From: JAOUEA01 sp963821935
Lineage (GTDB): Bacteria > Actinomycetota > UBA4738 > HRBIN12
Length of the DNA: 64,000 nucleotides
Direction: 5' to 3'
Assembly (NCBI GenBank): GCA_963821935.1
Contig: CAWGFM010000001.1
Span: 20,997 to 84,996, forward strand
In this document: piece by piece, positions 50,458-58,329 of the stretch
Layout: every line of letters begins with the position of its first letter
Numbering within the stretch: position 1 is the stretch's first letter
Notes under the pieces: model-generated
The model's input: the letters and a program-made list of their open reading frames with translations, nothing else
What the model was told of the DNA's origin: nothing
Databases searched by the model: none
Position numbers and translations under genes: made by a program

Positions 50458-51633
50458 CTAGGTGAGGGCGCCCGCCGGCACCTGCTTCTTCGGATCGACG
50501 AACGGGATCGTCGCCGTCGTTCCGGTCAGTGACCCGTGCTCGGACTCGACGTCGAGCGGGGTCCCTGGTTCGGCGAGCTCGATCGGCACCCACACGTAGC
50601 CGATGTTCTGCTTCAGACCCGGGCTCCAGACCGCATCGGTCATGTGCCCCACCTGCTTGCCGTCCTTGTGGACCGGCCAGAACTCGCTCATCTCTGCCCG
50701 GAGCTCATCCCCGTCCAGGATGATGCCGACCAGCTTCCGGTCCACGCCCTTCATGCGGAGCTCCTCGAGCGCCGCCTTGCCGATGTAGTCCTGTGGCTGC
50801 TGCTCGACCAGGCGCTCCAGCCCCATCACGTGGAAGGGGGTGTCGCCCAGGCTGATGTCGGACCCGTAGTTGAAGATGCCGGCCTCGATGCGCCGGGCCT
50901 CGCAGGGAGCGATGGGCCGGATCTTGAACTCCTCCCCCGCCTTCATGATCGCCTCCCACAGCTCGTCGCCCTGGCTGGAATCCAGCAGGTTGACCTCGAA
51001 GCCGGGGATCGCGGTCCACCCGGTACGGCTGATGGCGACGCGGATGCCATGGATGTCGTAGTAGCCGCACCAGTAGTACTTGAGGTCCAAGATCTCGTCG
51101 CCGACCAGCTTCTGCAAGGTCTTGACCGCCTTCGGCCCCTGCACCTGCACCGGATGGACGTCGGGCAACGTCACCTGGGCATCGAGGCCGGAGTTGGCGA
51201 GCACGCCCAGCGCGTACAGGCCGGCGTCGGAGTCGGCGAGCTGCATCCACCACTTGTCCTGTTCGATGTGCAGCAGGACCGGATCGTTCACGATGCTGCC
51301 GTCGGGCGCTGTGACCAGCATGTACTTGCCTTGGCCCACCGCGCATTTCGTCAGGTCCCGACAGGTGATCGAGTCGATCAACGCATCGGCGTCCGGACCG
51401 CTGACCTCGACCGTGCGCTCGACGCCCACGTCCCACAGCGTCACGTCGTTGTTGAGGGCGACGTACTCGACTTCCGGGTCGTCGTAGTAGCCCGGCAGGT
51501 ACATGTGGTTGTAGATGTCGTACGCGGTGCACCCCGCACGCCGGGTCGCCTCGAACATGGGCGATTTCCGGTACCAGGGCCCGAAGTAGAGGGTTGCGCT
51601 CTGCTCGAGCATCTCTTGTCGCTCGTTGGCCAT
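50458..51633 (-). CDS. GcvT/DmdA-like aminomethyltransferase family protein, copy 1
   Basis: A 391-residue member of the GcvT fold family, whose members transfer a methyl or aminomethyl group to tetrahydrofolate. Motifs such as YDIYNHMYLPGYYDDPEVEY, DSITCRDLTKCAVGQGKYM, VNDPVLLHIEQDKWW and GTTATIPFVDPKK resemble dimethylsulfoniopropionate demethylase (DmdA) more than the canonical T protein. The ATG has GGAGGAACC upstream. Sequence identity to copy 2 is evident along the whole length. Substrate is inferred only; betaine, DMSP and sarcosine-type compounds are candidates. Confidence 0.75.
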   Translation of the reverse strand: MANERQEMLEQSATLYFGPWYRKSPMFEATRRAGCTAYDIYNHMYLPGYYDDPEVEYVALNNDVTLWDVGVERTVEVSGPDADALIDSITCRDLTKCAVGQGKYMLVTAPDGSIVNDPVLLHIEQDKWWMQLADSDAGLYALGVLANSGLDAQVTLPDVHPVQVQGPKAVKTLQKLVGDEILDLKYYWCGYYDIHGIRVAISRTGWTAIPGFEVNLLDSSQGDELWEAIMKAGEEFKIRPIAPCEARRIEAGIFNYGSDISLGDTPFHVMGLERLVEQQPQDYIGKAALEELRMKGVDRKLVGIILDGDELRAEMSEFWPVHKDGKQVGHMTDAVWSPGLKQNIGYVWVPIELAEPGTPLDVESEHGSLTGTTATIPFVDPKKQVPAGALT

Positions 51634-51677
51634 CGGTTCCTCCTCCTGCGCCGTGCCACGATTGGCGCAGCGTCGAC

Positions 51678-51693
51678 CTGAATCATGGTTCAA
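51678..51693. promoter_or_regulatory. Operator-like inverted repeat upstream of copy 1
   Basis: Read on the minus strand it is TTGAAC-CATG-ATTCAG, a close but imperfect match to the repeat before the Rieske gene (TTGAAC-N4-GTTCAA). It lies about 45 bases upstream of the gene's ATG. Confidence 0.5.
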
Positions 51694-51724
51694 ACGCAGG
51701 ACGACGCGCAAATCGACGGACGGG

Positions 51725-52882
51725 CTAGGCCACCGGGATCTGCTTCTTCGGGTCCACGAACGGCATCTCCACGACGACGCCGTTCCGCGCGCCCCATTCG
51801 CTGTCGACGCCCAGCGACGTGCCCGTGGCGGCGTACTGGGACGGCACCCACGCGTACCCGATGTTCTTCTCCAGCCGCGGGGAGTAGATGGCGGACGTGA
51901 CCGTGCCGATCTCCGCGCCATCGGCGGTCACCGGCCACTTCACGTTGTTGAGACCCTCGAAGGGCTCACCATCCATCTCGACGCCCACGATCGAACGGCC
52001 CACACCCGCATCACGGATCCGCTTGAGTGCGGCGAGCGAGATGCAGCGGTCGTCACTGAGGGAATCCCAGTCGACCAGGCGATCGAGGCCCATCTCGATG
52101 GGGTTGTTCTCGTAGGTCATGTCGGCGCCCCAGTTGAATATGGCGCCCTCGATCCGGCGGATGTCGCTGGGCCCGGTGGGCTTGATGTTGAACTCCTCGC
52201 CCGCCTTCATGACGGCCTCGTAGACGTCGGTGCCCTTGCTCGACTCCGTGAGGTAGATCTCGTAGCCGACCTCGGATGTCCAGCCAGTGCGCGTGACGAC
52301 CACCGGGGCGCCCGCGATCTCGGCGTGCGTCCAGTAGTAGTACTTGAGGTCCAGGATCGACTCGCCGAGCAGCTTGACCATGAGGTCCTTCGACTTGGGG
52401 CCTTGGACCTGCATGGGAGCGACGTCAGCCTCTTTGATCGTGACGTCCATGTCGGGGTAGGCGTTCTTCAGGCCGCGAGCGAAAAGCAGCGCATCGGACG
52501 ATGCCAGGGCGAACCAGAACGTGTTCTCGTCCATCCGGGTGAGCACCGGGTCGTTGATGATGCCGCCGTCGCTGTCGCAGATGAGGACGTACTTCGCTTG
52601 GCCAACCGCACACTTCGACAGATCACGCGGGGTGAGCAGCTGCGCGAACGCGAGTCCGTCGGGACCGGAGATCTCCAAACACCGTTCCACGGAGACGTCC
52701 CACAGGGTGACGTCGTTGAGCAACGCCGTGAACTCGTTCTCGAACGAATCGAACCGGATCGGGAAGTACATGTGGTTGTAGACGGTGTAGCCAAGGGGTG
52801 AGTACCGCTGTGTGGCCTCGAAGTAGGGGGTGCGGCGGTTGCGCGCGCCCCGCTGGACGAGGCTCATGTCGAACTCGGCCAT
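51725..52882 (-). CDS. GcvT/DmdA-like aminomethyltransferase family protein, copy 2
   Basis: A 385-residue paralogue of copy 1. Shared landmarks are YTVYNHMYFPIRFDSFENEF, LLTPRDLSKCAVGQAKYV, INDPVLTRMDENTFWFALA and MPFVDPKKQIPVA. The two lie in tandem 91 bases apart, with an operator-like repeat in the gap. Divergence between them suggests different substrates or subunits rather than a recent duplication. It is followed upstream by a Rieske oxygenase, which fits a methyl-group removal pathway. Start ATG 52882 has a GGAGGAAGC box. Confidence 0.75.
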   Translation of the reverse strand: MAEFDMSLVQRGARNRRTPYFEATQRYSPLGYTVYNHMYFPIRFDSFENEFTALLNDVTLWDVSVERCLEISGPDGLAFAQLLTPRDLSKCAVGQAKYVLICDSDGGIINDPVLTRMDENTFWFALASSDALLFARGLKNAYPDMDVTIKEADVAPMQVQGPKSKDLMVKLLGESILDLKYYYWTHAEIAGAPVVVTRTGWTSEVGYEIYLTESSKGTDVYEAVMKAGEEFNIKPTGPSDIRRIEGAIFNWGADMTYENNPIEMGLDRLVDWDSLSDDRCISLAALKRIRDAGVGRSIVGVEMDGEPFEGLNNVKWPVTADGAEIGTVTSAIYSPRLEKNIGYAWVPSQYAATGTSLGVDSEWGARNGVVVEMPFVDPKKQIPVA

Positions 52883-52949
52883 GCTTCCTCCTCGATCGCG
52901 TGGGTGTCGGCCGTCATGGTGGAAGAGGGCGAGGACGGGCGCAACAGAC

Positions 52950-52972
52950 CGGGTTGACTACCGGTCAACCCG
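52950..52972. promoter_or_regulatory. Perfect 9-bp inverted repeat upstream of copy 2
   Basis: CGGGTTGAC-TACCG-GTCAACCCG. Its TTGAC core resembles the TTGAAC half-sites before copy 1 and the Rieske gene. No T-run is present, so an operator is more likely than a terminator, though it also lies just past the Rieske stop codon's upstream neighbour. Confidence 0.55.
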
Positions 52973-52996
52973 TTCTGACCACCCGCGACGATCGGT

Positions 52997-54187
52997 TCAG
53001 GCGTTCACGCCGTGACTGGCCTGCACCTGCGGCGGCTTCTGTGCGAAGCCGTCGAGGTACCCCTGGGCCACCATGGCCATGAAGACGTGGACCTCGTCCT
53101 CGCTCCAGGCGAACGGCCCTTGGCGGAACCCGTTCGAGTGCAGCCCACGCGTCACGGACTCACACGCGAGCCAGTCCTCACGGTTCGTGATGTCCCAGAA
53201 CTCCGAGGCGTACGCCGGCGAGAAGTCTCGGCGCTCTTCGGCTTCGGGAGGGAAGAGCCACTGGCACTCCACCGCGCTTCGGCTTGGTCCGAGCGGCTCG
53301 AAGCGGTGGGTCATGATGTAGTCCGGGTGAAGGCTGAGCAGCAGATTGGGGAAGAGCCCGAAGTAGTAGACCTCGCGTCGCTGCCGCTGGTCCAAGCCTC
53401 GGATCGGCACCCCGCCGGAGGCGCCCGTGAGCGACATCGTCTCGGCGAAGTCCTTCAGCTCCATCGATCCACCGACCCACAGGCCGTCGTGGGGGAAGTT
53501 CTCACCCGACTCGATGGGCGTCACGTCGCACAGGGCCGGATGGATCGACGGGCAGTGATAGCACTCGTGGTAGTTCTCGGTGATCGTCTTCCAGTTGGCC
53601 TCGATGACGTACTCGTGGGTTGCCGCGACGAAGAGCCGCTCAGGCTCCCATGCCGAGATCAGACCGTCGAGGTTGCCCACGCACGACTCCAGGGGCGGGG
53701 CGGAGCCGTCCGCGTTGACGAAGATCCAGCCCCTCCACTCCTGGAGGCGTACCGCCACCAGCGGGTAGTCGGACTTGTCGAACCCGTCCGACCCCCCGAA
53801 TCGGGGGGCCGCTCCGAGCGACCCGTCGAGCCGATAGACCCAAGCGTGGTAAGGGCACTTGATCGCCCCGAGGTTACGGGTGGCTCCCGGCTCGAGCAGC
53901 TCGTGACCGCGGTGCCGGCAGGCGTTGGAGAAGCCACGCAGCGTGTGGTCCTTGTCGCGGACCACCAGGATGCCCTGCTCCCCGATCCTGAACGCGCGTT
54001 GATCTCCGGGTGACGCGAGCTCGTTGGACCTGCCGATGCAGACCCACCCCGCCCCGAAGAAGTGCTCGGATTCCCACTCGAACACGGCATGGGACGTGTA
54101 TGCCTGCGCGGGGAGCGTGCGCGCCACATCGAGCGTGGGCGCCAGCACCGGCCGCAGCAGCTCGGGCGCGATCGGACTCTGGGACAC
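52997..54187 (-). CDS. Rieske non-heme iron oxygenase, alpha subunit
   Basis: A 396-residue ring-hydroxylating-type/N-demethylating oxygenase. The Rieske [2Fe-2S] ligands are Cys90 and His92 in CRHRGH, and Cys111 and His114 in CPYHAW. The mononuclear iron site is in ENYHECYHCPSIHP. The fold is close to choline/carnitine/glycine-betaine monooxygenases (GbcA-like). It starts at GTG 54187 (AAAGGA box). With two GcvT/DmdA-like genes downstream it probably starts demethylation of a quaternary amine or related compound; that substrate is inference. No reductase gene is beside it. Confidence 0.82.
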   Translation of the reverse strand: MSQSPIAPELLRPVLAPTLDVARTLPAQAYTSHAVFEWESEHFFGAGWVCIGRSNELASPGDQRAFRIGEQGILVVRDKDHTLRGFSNACRHRGHELLEPGATRNLGAIKCPYHAWVYRLDGSLGAAPRFGGSDGFDKSDYPLVAVRLQEWRGWIFVNADGSAPPLESCVGNLDGLISAWEPERLFVAATHEYVIEANWKTITENYHECYHCPSIHPALCDVTPIESGENFPHDGLWVGGSMELKDFAETMSLTGASGGVPIRGLDQRQRREVYYFGLFPNLLLSLHPDYIMTHRFEPLGPSRSAVECQWLFPPEAEERRDFSPAYASEFWDITNREDWLACESVTRGLHSNGFRQGPFAWSEDEVHVFMAMVAQGYLDGFAQKPPQVQASHGVNA

Positions 54188-54260
54188 GGGCGTGATCCTT
54201 TCGTGCGGGCACGGCAGAGCGACGGTCCTGCAGGAGATATCGGTTGGGAGGCGGTCGCGC

Positions 54261-54276
54261 TTGAACAGCCGTTCAA
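54261..54276. promoter_or_regulatory. Perfect inverted-repeat operator upstream of the Rieske gene
   Basis: TTGAAC-AGCC-GTTCAA, 16 bases, about 75 bases before the Rieske start. This form is common for TetR-family regulators; none is encoded nearby. Confidence 0.55.
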
Positions 54277-54346
54277 CCGAGGAACGCCATGCTAGCACCC
54301 CCGGCCCCACCGATCCGAGCGGTGGGCTTGACCTGCAGTCAGCGCG

Positions 54347-54724
54347 TCAGACGCGCAGATCGCCGACGCTGCAGAACGAGGCGCTGGGGCTGTTCGTGGC
54401 TCGGAACCGGAACACGTCTCGACCCCGTTGGTTCCTTGTGGCTGCGCGAACACGGATGTCTCCCCTGGCGTTGGTCTGCCGCGTCGTGGACACGATCCGG
54501 GTCTGGTTGTCCCAGATACGGATCGTCCAGAACCGATGGGCACGCGTCGTGCGGAGCCAGAACGTGACCGTGATCTCGTCGCCCAGCTTCGTGGCGGTCG
54601 CTCGGCAGTCGATGGGTCCCGCCCTCGGCGCCGGCGCCGGCATCGCGCCCGCGACCCCGGGCATGATGAGCATGAACACCATCGCGGCGGCCACCGCGTA
54701 TCTGGTCCGGCGTGTCCGAGGCAT
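54347..54724 (-). CDS. Small secreted protein of unknown function
   Basis: A 125-residue protein with a signal peptide (basic PRTRRTRYAVAAAMVFMLIM, then GVAGAMPAPAPRA). The mature part (about 90 residues) is beta-rich with two cysteines (GPIDCRATATKLGD and ASFCSVGDLRV) that could form a disulfide. I do not recognise the family. The ATG 54724 has a GGAAGGG box. It is next to the second amidohydrolase. Confidence 0.6.
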   Translation of the reverse strand: MPRTRRTRYAVAAAMVFMLIMPGVAGAMPAPAPRAGPIDCRATATKLGDEITVTFWLRTTRAHRFWTIRIWDNQTRIVSTTRQTNARGDIRVRAATRNQRGRDVFRFRATNSPSASFCSVGDLRV

Positions 54725-54755
54725 GCGATCCCTTCCCGAGTCCGGATGTCTCCGG

Positions 54756-56429
54756 CTATCCGTTGGGAGCGGCATAGACCCGCTCCCCTTCGACGTACGT
54801 CTGGTGCACTCGTGCGTGTGCGATCTCATCGACCGGATGGTCGAACAGGTTGCGATCGATCACGCACAGATCGGCGAGCTTGCCGATCTCGATCGACCCC
54901 GTCCGGTCGTCGAGGTGGTTCACGTAGGCGGAGCCCATCGTGAAGGCGGCGAGCGCCGTGGGAAGGTCGAGGCGCTCATCGGGAAGGAACACGTCCCGCG
55001 TGGCGACCTTGTGGGGGTAGTCCGGCGGCATGCGACGGTTCACCGCGACGTGGATCTCCTGCAACGGATCGGGGCTGGAGACGCTCCAATCGCTGCCCAT
55101 GGCCAGCACCGCGCCGGTGCGCACCAGGCTGGCGAACGGATATTGCCAACGCCACCGGGGCTCGCCGAGGTAGGGGATCGTGAGATCGTCCATCTGCGAC
55201 TCGTGGCCCGCCCAGAGTGGCTGAGCGTTCGCGACCGCGCCGAGCTGCCGGAAGCGGGGGATGTCGTCGGGGTGCACCACCTGGATGTGCGCCAGGTGGT
55301 GGCGGTGGTCGCCGGGCCCGTTCACCGTTCGGGCGTGCTCGACCGCGTCGAGCGCCTCGCGGACCGCTCGTTCTGCCAAGGCGTGGAAATGCACCTGAAA
55401 GCCCGCCGCATCCAACGTCGCGACGGCCTCGTTCAGCACGGGCGGGTCGACGAAGGAGATCCCGCGATTGTTCGTAGGCTCCCCTGAGGCATCGAGGTAA
55501 GGATCGAGCACGGCAGCCGTGAAGTTCTCGCAGACACCGTCCTGCATGATCTTGACGCTGGTCGCCGCGAAGCGACCGTGACGTCCGCGCTCGCGAAGCG
55601 CGAGCAGGTCATCGACCTGGTCGAGACCCCGATGACGATCCCACCAGAGCGCACCGACCACCCGGGCAGTGAGGCGCTCGTCCTTGGCGGCAGCAACGTA
55701 GGCGTCGAAGTTGTTGCCCGATGCTGCGGTATCGACGATGGCGTCCTGCCAGGCGGTGATGCCCAGTGAATGCAGGTACGTCTGACCCTTCCGCAGCCCT
55801 TCGGACAGATCGTCGTAGGTGGGCTCGGGCACGAGCGTCGAGACCAGGTCTGCGGCCCCCTCATGCAGGGTGCCGGTGGGCTCGCCGTCCTCGTCGCGCT
55901 CGATCCTGCCGTCGGGCGGATCCGGGGTCTGCTTGGTGATGCCTGCGACCTGCAGCGCTGCCGAGTTCACCCACGCGCTGTGCCCGTCCCGGTTCGGAAG
56001 GTACGCGGGTCGATCGGCCACCACGGCGTCGAGCGCTTCCGCGGTCGGCGTGCCGCCAGGGAACGCATCCATGGCCCATCCCCCGCCGAGGATCCAGCCG
56101 ACATCCTCATGACCGCTCGCGTAGCGCGCGACCGCCTCCAGGTACTCGTGAGCGGTCGCGAGGTCGTGGAGATCGCACTGGAGCATGTCGAGTCCCCCTC
56201 CGACCGGGTGCACATGCGCGTCCTGGAAGCCGGGCACGAGCATCCGGTTCGCAAGGTCGACGACCTCGGTGCGCGGACCGACGGACATGCGGACGTCGTC
56301 GTCGTTACCCACGGCCACGATCCGCCCGTCCTTGACGGCCACGGCCTGAGCCCAGCTCCGGACGGCGTCCACCGTGTAGACGGCGCCGTTGACGAACGCG
56401 AGATCAGCCGATGACCCGTTGGAACCCAC
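54756..56429 (-). CDS. YtcJ-like amidohydrolase, second copy
   Basis: A 557-residue amidohydrolase. Metal-binding residues are HVH in PGFQDAHVHPVGGG, histidines in VHFHALAERAV and RHHLAHIQVV, and the late aspartate in AMGSDWSVSSPDPL. GTG 56429 has an AGGAG box about 6 bases upstream. It resembles the gene at 22389-23906 in family only. The last residues (VYAAPNG) end just before the secreted protein. Substrate unknown. Confidence 0.82.
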   Translation of the reverse strand: MGSNGSSADLAFVNGAVYTVDAVRSWAQAVAVKDGRIVAVGNDDDVRMSVGPRTEVVDLANRMLVPGFQDAHVHPVGGGLDMLQCDLHDLATAHEYLEAVARYASGHEDVGWILGGGWAMDAFPGGTPTAEALDAVVADRPAYLPNRDGHSAWVNSAALQVAGITKQTPDPPDGRIERDEDGEPTGTLHEGAADLVSTLVPEPTYDDLSEGLRKGQTYLHSLGITAWQDAIVDTAASGNNFDAYVAAAKDERLTARVVGALWWDRHRGLDQVDDLLALRERGRHGRFAATSVKIMQDGVCENFTAAVLDPYLDASGEPTNNRGISFVDPPVLNEAVATLDAAGFQVHFHALAERAVREALDAVEHARTVNGPGDHRHHLAHIQVVHPDDIPRFRQLGAVANAQPLWAGHESQMDDLTIPYLGEPRWRWQYPFASLVRTGAVLAMGSDWSVSSPDPLQEIHVAVNRRMPPDYPHKVATRDVFLPDERLDLPTALAAFTMGSAYVNHLDDRTGSIEIGKLADLCVIDRNLFDHPVDEIAHARVHQTYVEGERVYAAPNG

Positions 56430-56491
56430 GATCCCTCTCCTGATCTGCGCTCTGTCGGCCCGCTGCTGGGGGCGGCACAGCATATCGCCGG

Positions 56492-58087
56492 TCAGGCCAG
56501 CGCCACCAGGTCCAACAGGTCCTCATCCCAATGATCCACGGTGCCGTCGGGCATGAGCAAGACCCGTTGCGGAGCGAGGGCTTCCACGAACTCGACGTCG
56601 TGGCTCACGATCACCATCGCACCCGGCCAGTCCTGCAACGCCTGGGCGATCGCGGTGCGGCTGGGGGGGTCGAGGTTGTTCGTGGGCTCGTCCAGCAGCA
56701 ACAGGTTCTTGCGACCCGCCACCAGCTGGGTCAGGGCCAGCTTGGTCTTCTCACCACCGCTCAGGGTGCCGGCGTCCTGGTAGGCCATCGCACCGGAGAG
56801 ACCGAACATGCCAAGCAACGAGCGCAGCGCCTGATCGTCCTCGACGGACTCGGCCTTCATGTGGGCCAGCACGTCGACGCCATCGCTGATGCCTTCGTGT
56901 TCCTGCGCGTAGTACCCGGGCTCGACACCGTGCCCGAACGCGAACGTGCCGCGGTCGGCCTCAGTCTGTCCGGTGAGGATGCGGAGCAGGCTCGTCTTGC
57001 CGGCTCCGTTCAAGCCCATGATCAGCAGGCGTTCGCCTCGGCCCACGGTGAAGCTCACGTCCTCGAAGACCGAGGGACCGATGTAGGACTTGGCGAGGTC
57101 CTTGACCGTCAGCACCGTCTTGCCGCAGTGCGGCGGTTCGGGGAAGCGGTACTTCACGGCACGTTCTCGCGCCGGCCCTTCCACTTTCCGCGCCCGCAGC
57201 TTCTCTGCACGCGTGTCCAGGGTCTTGGCCTTCCTCGCCCGCTTCGCCGTCTGGCCTCGCATCGAGTCGGCCAGGGTCTTCAATCGGCGGATCTCCTGTT
57301 CCTGGCGCTGCGCGAGCGCCCGCAGCCGGGTCTCGTCGCGCGCTCGCGACGTCCGGTACTGCGAGTAGGTGCCCTTGTACTCGACCACACCGTCGCGATC
57401 CAGGTGCAGGATCCGTGTGATCGAGCCGTCGAGCAGACCGATGTCGTGGCTCACCACCATGAGCGCTCCCTTGTAGGTGGCGAGGAACTTCATGAGCCAG
57501 CCCTTCGCGTCGGCGTCCAGGTGGTTCGTGGGCTCGTCCAGCAGGAGCAGGTCGGATCCGCCGAACAGGATCCGCGCCAGCTCCAGGCGGCGGCGCTCAC
57601 CACCCGAGAGCGCTCCCACATGCAGGGAGAGCCGGTCCTGCACCAGCCCGAGCCCCGCCGTGATGGAGCGGGCCTCCGATTCGGCTTGATACCCGCCCGC
57701 ATCCCGATAGGACTCCTCCGCTCGCGCGAAGCGCGCCACGTTGGCGGCTGCATGATCCTCCTCGAGCCGGAGCCGCGCCTTCTCGACCCGCCGTGCCATC
57801 TCGACGAGATCGCGGGCGGCCAGGATGAACTCGAGGCCCGTGATGCCGTCGTCCTGGCGATGCTGCCGAGGGTCCTGGCGGAGATAGCCCAAGGCACCCC
57901 TTCGGATGGCGGTCCCCCCCGCGGCGGGCGCCTCGCCGGCAAGCACCTTGAGGGTGCTGGTCTTCCCGGCTCCGTTGCGGCCCACGACGCCGACCTTGTC
58001 CCCCGCTCGCAAGCTGAAGCTCAGGTCCTGGACGACGGTTCTGCCGCCAGCCTCGACCTCCAGATCGCGGACCTCGAGGGTGCTCAT
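56492..58087 (-). CDS. ABC-F ATPase (ribosome-associated)
   Basis: A 531-residue protein with two ATP-binding cassettes and no membrane domain. Walker A motifs are GVVGRNGAGKTSTLKVL and LIMGLNGAGKTSLLRIL; signatures are LSGGERRRLELARIL and LSGGEKTKLALTQLV; both Walker B motifs (LLLLDEPTNHLD, LLLLDEPTNNLD) are present. The charged linker (about 235-320) is the arm that enters the ribosome. Such proteins relieve stalling or give resistance to ribosome-targeting antibiotics. ATG 58087 overlaps the stop of a 23-codon leader ORF, which suggests induction. Confidence 0.88.
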   Translation of the reverse strand: MSTLEVRDLEVEAGGRTVVQDLSFSLRAGDKVGVVGRNGAGKTSTLKVLAGEAPAAGGTAIRRGALGYLRQDPRQHRQDDGITGLEFILAARDLVEMARRVEKARLRLEEDHAAANVARFARAEESYRDAGGYQAESEARSITAGLGLVQDRLSLHVGALSGGERRRLELARILFGGSDLLLLDEPTNHLDADAKGWLMKFLATYKGALMVVSHDIGLLDGSITRILHLDRDGVVEYKGTYSQYRTSRARDETRLRALAQRQEQEIRRLKTLADSMRGQTAKRARKAKTLDTRAEKLRARKVEGPARERAVKYRFPEPPHCGKTVLTVKDLAKSYIGPSVFEDVSFTVGRGERLLIMGLNGAGKTSLLRILTGQTEADRGTFAFGHGVEPGYYAQEHEGISDGVDVLAHMKAESVEDDQALRSLLGMFGLSGAMAYQDAGTLSGGEKTKLALTQLVAGRKNLLLLDEPTNNLDPPSRTAIAQALQDWPGAMVIVSHDVEFVEALAPQRVLLMPDGTVDHWDEDLLDLVALA

Positions 58088-58155
58088 CGCGATGCTCCTG
58101 GGAAGCGCCGACGGACGGTGTGGGGCTGAGAGACGGGAACGAGATGGCGGGACAT
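58084..58155 (-). CDS. 23-residue leader peptide upstream of the ABC-F gene
   Basis: An ATG at 58155 preceded by CGAGGAGG starts a 23-codon frame whose product begins MSRHLVPVSQPHTVRRR and ends GASR. Its TGA overlaps the ABC-F start (ATGA). Short leaders of this kind control antibiotic-inducible ABC-F genes by ribosome stalling, so a regulatory role fits, but stalling is not shown by sequence. Confidence 0.6.
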   Translation of the reverse strand: MSRHLVPVSQPHTVRRRFPGASR

Positions 58156-58192
58156 GCGTGGGACCTCCTCGGGTGAACGGCGGGTACGCCAA

Positions 58193-58223
58193 CACGGCCC
58201 GCGTCCGTGCCGCGGCGGCCGTG
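58193..58223 (-). other. Stem-loop in the ABC-F leader
   Basis: CACGGCC (58193-58199) and GGCCGTG (58217-58223) form a perfect 7-bp stem with a 17-base loop between the promoter and the leader peptide. It could act as an attenuator or anti-attenuator. Confidence 0.45.
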
Positions 58224-58239
58224 CTACGAGGAGTCCGCA

Positions 58240-58262
58240 CTAGCTCATCTGCCTGCAGTGTA
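58240..58262 (-). promoter_or_regulatory. -10 box and two-codon mini-ORF of the ABC-F leader
   Basis: TACACT (58257-58262, minus strand) is followed 8 bases later by ATG-AGC-TAG (58240-58248), an ORF that encodes only Met-Ser. The transcription start would fall at or near its ATG. Confidence 0.45.
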
Positions 58263-58329
58263 GCAACGTGGACTCCGGCGGCAAGGAACGCCAGATAGGC
58301 GAGGACCGGGCACCGCCAGGCGTGGGAGG

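Noticed and set aside
52950..52972. Intrinsic terminator between the Rieske gene and copy 2
   Set aside because: The inverted repeat lacks a T-tract on either strand and its core matches the other operator-like repeats.
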